From: CAYLZO01 sp964387775
Lineage (GTDB): Bacteria > Chloroflexota > Anaerolineae > JAAYZQ01
Reading direction: 5' to 3'
NCBI GenBank assembly: GCA_964387775.1
Contig: CAYLZO010000241.1
Span: 1 to 7,760 of the forward strand
Length of the DNA: 7,760 nt
The notes under the pieces: generated by a model
Told to the model about the DNA's origin: nothing
Seen by the model: the letters and a program-made list of their open reading frames with translations, nothing else
Database searches by the model: none
Made by a program: the position numbers and the translations under genes
Part shown: positions 6,312-7,760 of the stretch, in pieces
Numbering within the stretch: the stretch's first letter is position 1
Layout of the letters: the number at the start of each line of letters is the position of its first letter

Positions 6312-6335
6312 GTTCGTAGTAGGCGCTTCAGCGCC
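6312..6335 (+). repeat. Short REP-like hairpin (GTTCGTAGT... with GGCGC-TTCA-GCGCC stem)
   Basis: GTTCGTAGTA (6312-6321) leads into a 5-bp perfect stem, GGCGC (6322-6326) and GCGCC (6331-6335), with a TTCA loop. From memory, a GTTCGTAGT lead followed by a variable stem with a TTCA or TTTA loop is a dispersed repeat in Chloroflexota and some other genomes. It sits between the anti-sigma and solenoid genes, directly before the ribosome site of the latter, and could tune its translation or message stability. Confidence 0.5.
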
Positions 6336-6352
6336 GCGAGGAGGATAGAAAC

Positions 6353-7642
6353 ATGAAAAAAAGAGCGTTGTGGCTTGGATTGATGGTTTTGCTGCTGCTT
6401 TTGCCGGCAGCCACGGCCTTTGCCGATGGACCGGGTTGGGAGTACGACGACGGCCGGATCTTTGTCGGCGAGGACGTCGTGCTGGAACCGGGCGAGGCGT
6501 TCAACGGCGACCTCGGCGTGTTCGACGGCGATCTCCACATGCCCGAGGGCAGTAGCGTCAACGGCGACGTCTTTGTGGCCGATGGCGAGGCGTACGTCGC
6601 CGGGCGCGTCAACGGCGACGTGGCCGTCTTTGGCGGAAAGCTGGAACTGACCGGGGCCGGCTGGGTGGCGGGTGACGTCTTTAGCCTGGGCGGGGAACAA
6701 GAGATCGCGGGCCACGTCCGCGGCGACCTGTCGGCCCTGGGTGGCGACATGGTGCTGCGGAGCTCGGCCCTCGTTGAAGGCGACCTGGTGGTGGCCCCCG
6801 GAAACCTGGAGCGGGAGGCGGGCGCCCAGGTGCGTGGCGAGGACGTCCACGGCATCACCATGCCCCAATTCCCCTTGATCCCGGAACGGCCCGAGATCAC
6901 CGAGGTGACACCGCCCGTCCCGCGGCCCATCCCGCCTCGCCATCGGACCCTGGGCGACCGCATCGGGCAATTTGTGGGCCGCATGTTCTCGGCGGGCTTT
7001 ATGAGCGTGCTGGTGGTCGCGCTTGGCTTGCTCGTGGTCTTTGTCTGGCCGCGAGCCACGGAGCGCGTCGCCGACTGCATCACCGAGTTGCCGTGGCAGA
7101 GCTTTGGCCTGGGATTGCTGACCTTCCTCATCGCCGCCGGGCTGGAAGCCCTGGCCGGGGTGTTGATGATCCTCATCATCCTGGTCGCGGCTGCCCTCAT
7201 CGGAACCGTCATCCTGATCCCCGTCGGCTTGCTCCTGATCCTGCTCTCGGTGCTCGTGCTGCTGCCGGTGCCCGTGGCGCTGGCCGGGGGCATGATCCTG
7301 GGCTGGGTGGGCCTGGCCCGCTGGCTGGGAGCCCGGGTCCTCAAGGCCCTGAAGCTTCGCGACGTCAAGCCGGTGGGCGCCACCCTGGTGGGCCTGCTGA
7401 TCACCGTCGTCCTGGCCGCCATCCTCTGGGTCGCCAAGCCCGTGTGCTGCGGCTGGCCCTTTGTCATCTTGCTGACCAGCGCAGGGCTGGGGGCCGTCGT
7501 CCACACCCGCTTTGGCCGGGAGGACTGCCGGGCGTTACAATCGACTACCGCGCCCTCTGCCCCGCCTGCCGGGGACGAGCCGCTGCCCCCTGAGGCGATG
7601 GACGAGGAGGCCGGTGAGCCCGACGTGCCACCGGGCACCTAA
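6353..7642 (+). CDS. Secreted bactofilin-like (polymer-forming) solenoid protein with C-terminal membrane domain
   Basis: This 429-residue protein starts with a Sec signal (MKKRALWLGLMVLLLLLPAATAFAD, likely cut near 24). Residues about 33-165 form a repeat of roughly 18 residues per turn with Gly-Asp at each turn: NGD at 51, 70 and 88, then AGD, RGD and EGD near 106, 123 and 142. This resembles the right-handed beta-helix of bactofilins (polymer-forming cytoskeletal family). A Pro-rich linker (168-197) leads to hydrophobic segments at about 214-232, 248-270, 272-300, 302-322, 343-360 and 367-385, then an acidic, Pro-rich tail. The solenoid would lie outside the membrane, unlike classical cytoplasmic bactofilins. 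A strong ribosome site GAGGAGG (6338-6344) supports the start. As the third gene of the sigma/anti-sigma operon it is likely an effector or sensor of envelope stress. The function itself is not known. Confidence 0.85.
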   Translation: MKKRALWLGLMVLLLLLPAATAFADGPGWEYDDGRIFVGEDVVLEPGEAFNGDLGVFDGDLHMPEGSSVNGDVFVADGEAYVAGRVNGDVAVFGGKLELTGAGWVAGDVFSLGGEQEIAGHVRGDLSALGGDMVLRSSALVEGDLVVAPGNLEREAGAQVRGEDVHGITMPQFPLIPERPEITEVTPPVPRPIPPRHRTLGDRIGQFVGRMFSAGFMSVLVVALGLLVVFVWPRATERVADCITELPWQSFGLGLLTFLIAAGLEALAGVLMILIILVAAALIGTVILIPVGLLLILLSVLVLLPVPVALAGGMILGWVGLARWLGARVLKALKLRDVKPVGATLVGLLITVVLAAILWVAKPVCCGWPFVILLTSAGLGAVVHTRFGREDCRALQSTTAPSAPPAGDEPLPPEAMDEEAGEPDVPPGT

Positions 7643-7662
7643 CCTTAGAAACCGAAAGCTGA

Positions 7663-7696
7663 GGGGCGAGAAGCGTAGGCTTCTCGCCCCTTTTTT
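7663..7696 (+). terminator. Intrinsic terminator of the sigma/anti-sigma/solenoid operon
   Basis: A perfect 12-bp stem (7663-7674 with 7679-7690), rich in G and C, has a 4-base loop GTAG and is followed by six T (7691-7696). It begins 20 bp after the stop of the last gene and closes the operon. Confidence 0.93.
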
Positions 7697-7697
7697 G

Positions 7698-7758
7698 CAA
7701 CAATGGATGGGCGGAAGCTGCGGATCATCGATCCGTCCATTCCGCACATCCGCTGTTG
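7698..7758. repeat. 61-bp symmetric imperfect palindrome after the terminator
   Basis: Four 5-bp blocks pair exactly about a centre at 7728: CAACA/TGTTG, GGATG/CATCC, CGGAA/TTCCG and CGGAT/ATCCG. They are separated by internal loops of equal size on both sides (2, 2 and 4 bases) around the 5-base loop CATCG. The equal spacing makes a long regular hairpin. It may be a dispersed repeat, a cruciform, or part of an element continuing past the edge. No gene is seen in 7697-7760. Confidence 0.6.
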
Positions 7759-7760
7759 TC

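Noticed and set aside
6263..7638. Two long minus-strand open frames opposite the solenoid gene
   Set aside because: They lie antisense to a gene with a signal peptide, a regular repeat and membrane helices; their compositions (His/Gln/Asp-rich or Ser/Arg/Pro-rich) are typical of shadow frames in GC-rich DNA.

Overview
The window is GC-rich bacterial chromosome with two blocks of genes pointing away from each other around a 351-bp intergenic region (4785-5135). Several traits suggest a Chloroflexota-like bacterium (Anaerolineae or Caldilineae type): a SARP/BTAD regulator fused to an AAA ATPase, a DUF1786 protein, an ECF sigma factor followed by a secreted bactofilin-like protein, and small dispersed palindromes. 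This placement rests on gene content and style only.

Minus strand (right to left). msrP (4784-3807) and msrQ (3783-3100) encode a methionine-sulfoxide reductase that repairs oxidised exported proteins. They end at a strong intrinsic terminator (3041-3081). A well-formed extended -10 promoter (3001-3029) then starts a second unit. Its first gene is a DUF1786 protein (start 2960) that carries an apparent one-base frameshift near 1981-1985. The second is a large BTAD-AAA regulator (start 1829) that runs off the left edge with 609 complete codons and no stop. A heptanucleotide inverted repeat sits in frame inside this regulator.

Plus strand (left to right). An ECF sigma factor (5136-5681), a zinc-finger membrane anti-sigma factor (5703-6272) and a secreted, membrane-anchored bactofilin-like solenoid protein (6353-7642) form one operon. 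It closes with a textbook terminator (7663-7696). Upstream of the sigma gene lie an 88-bp MITE/REP-like palindrome and two overlapping promoter signatures, one housekeeping and one ECF type. The likely logic is envelope sensing: the anti-sigma factor holds the sigma factor at the membrane, and release turns on the operon, including the envelope protein.

No CRISPR array, tRNA, rRNA or transposase gene is visible. The least conventional content is the set of small repeats (four different palindromic elements), the possible broken or recoded DUF1786 gene, and the sigma/anti-sigma/solenoid unit.
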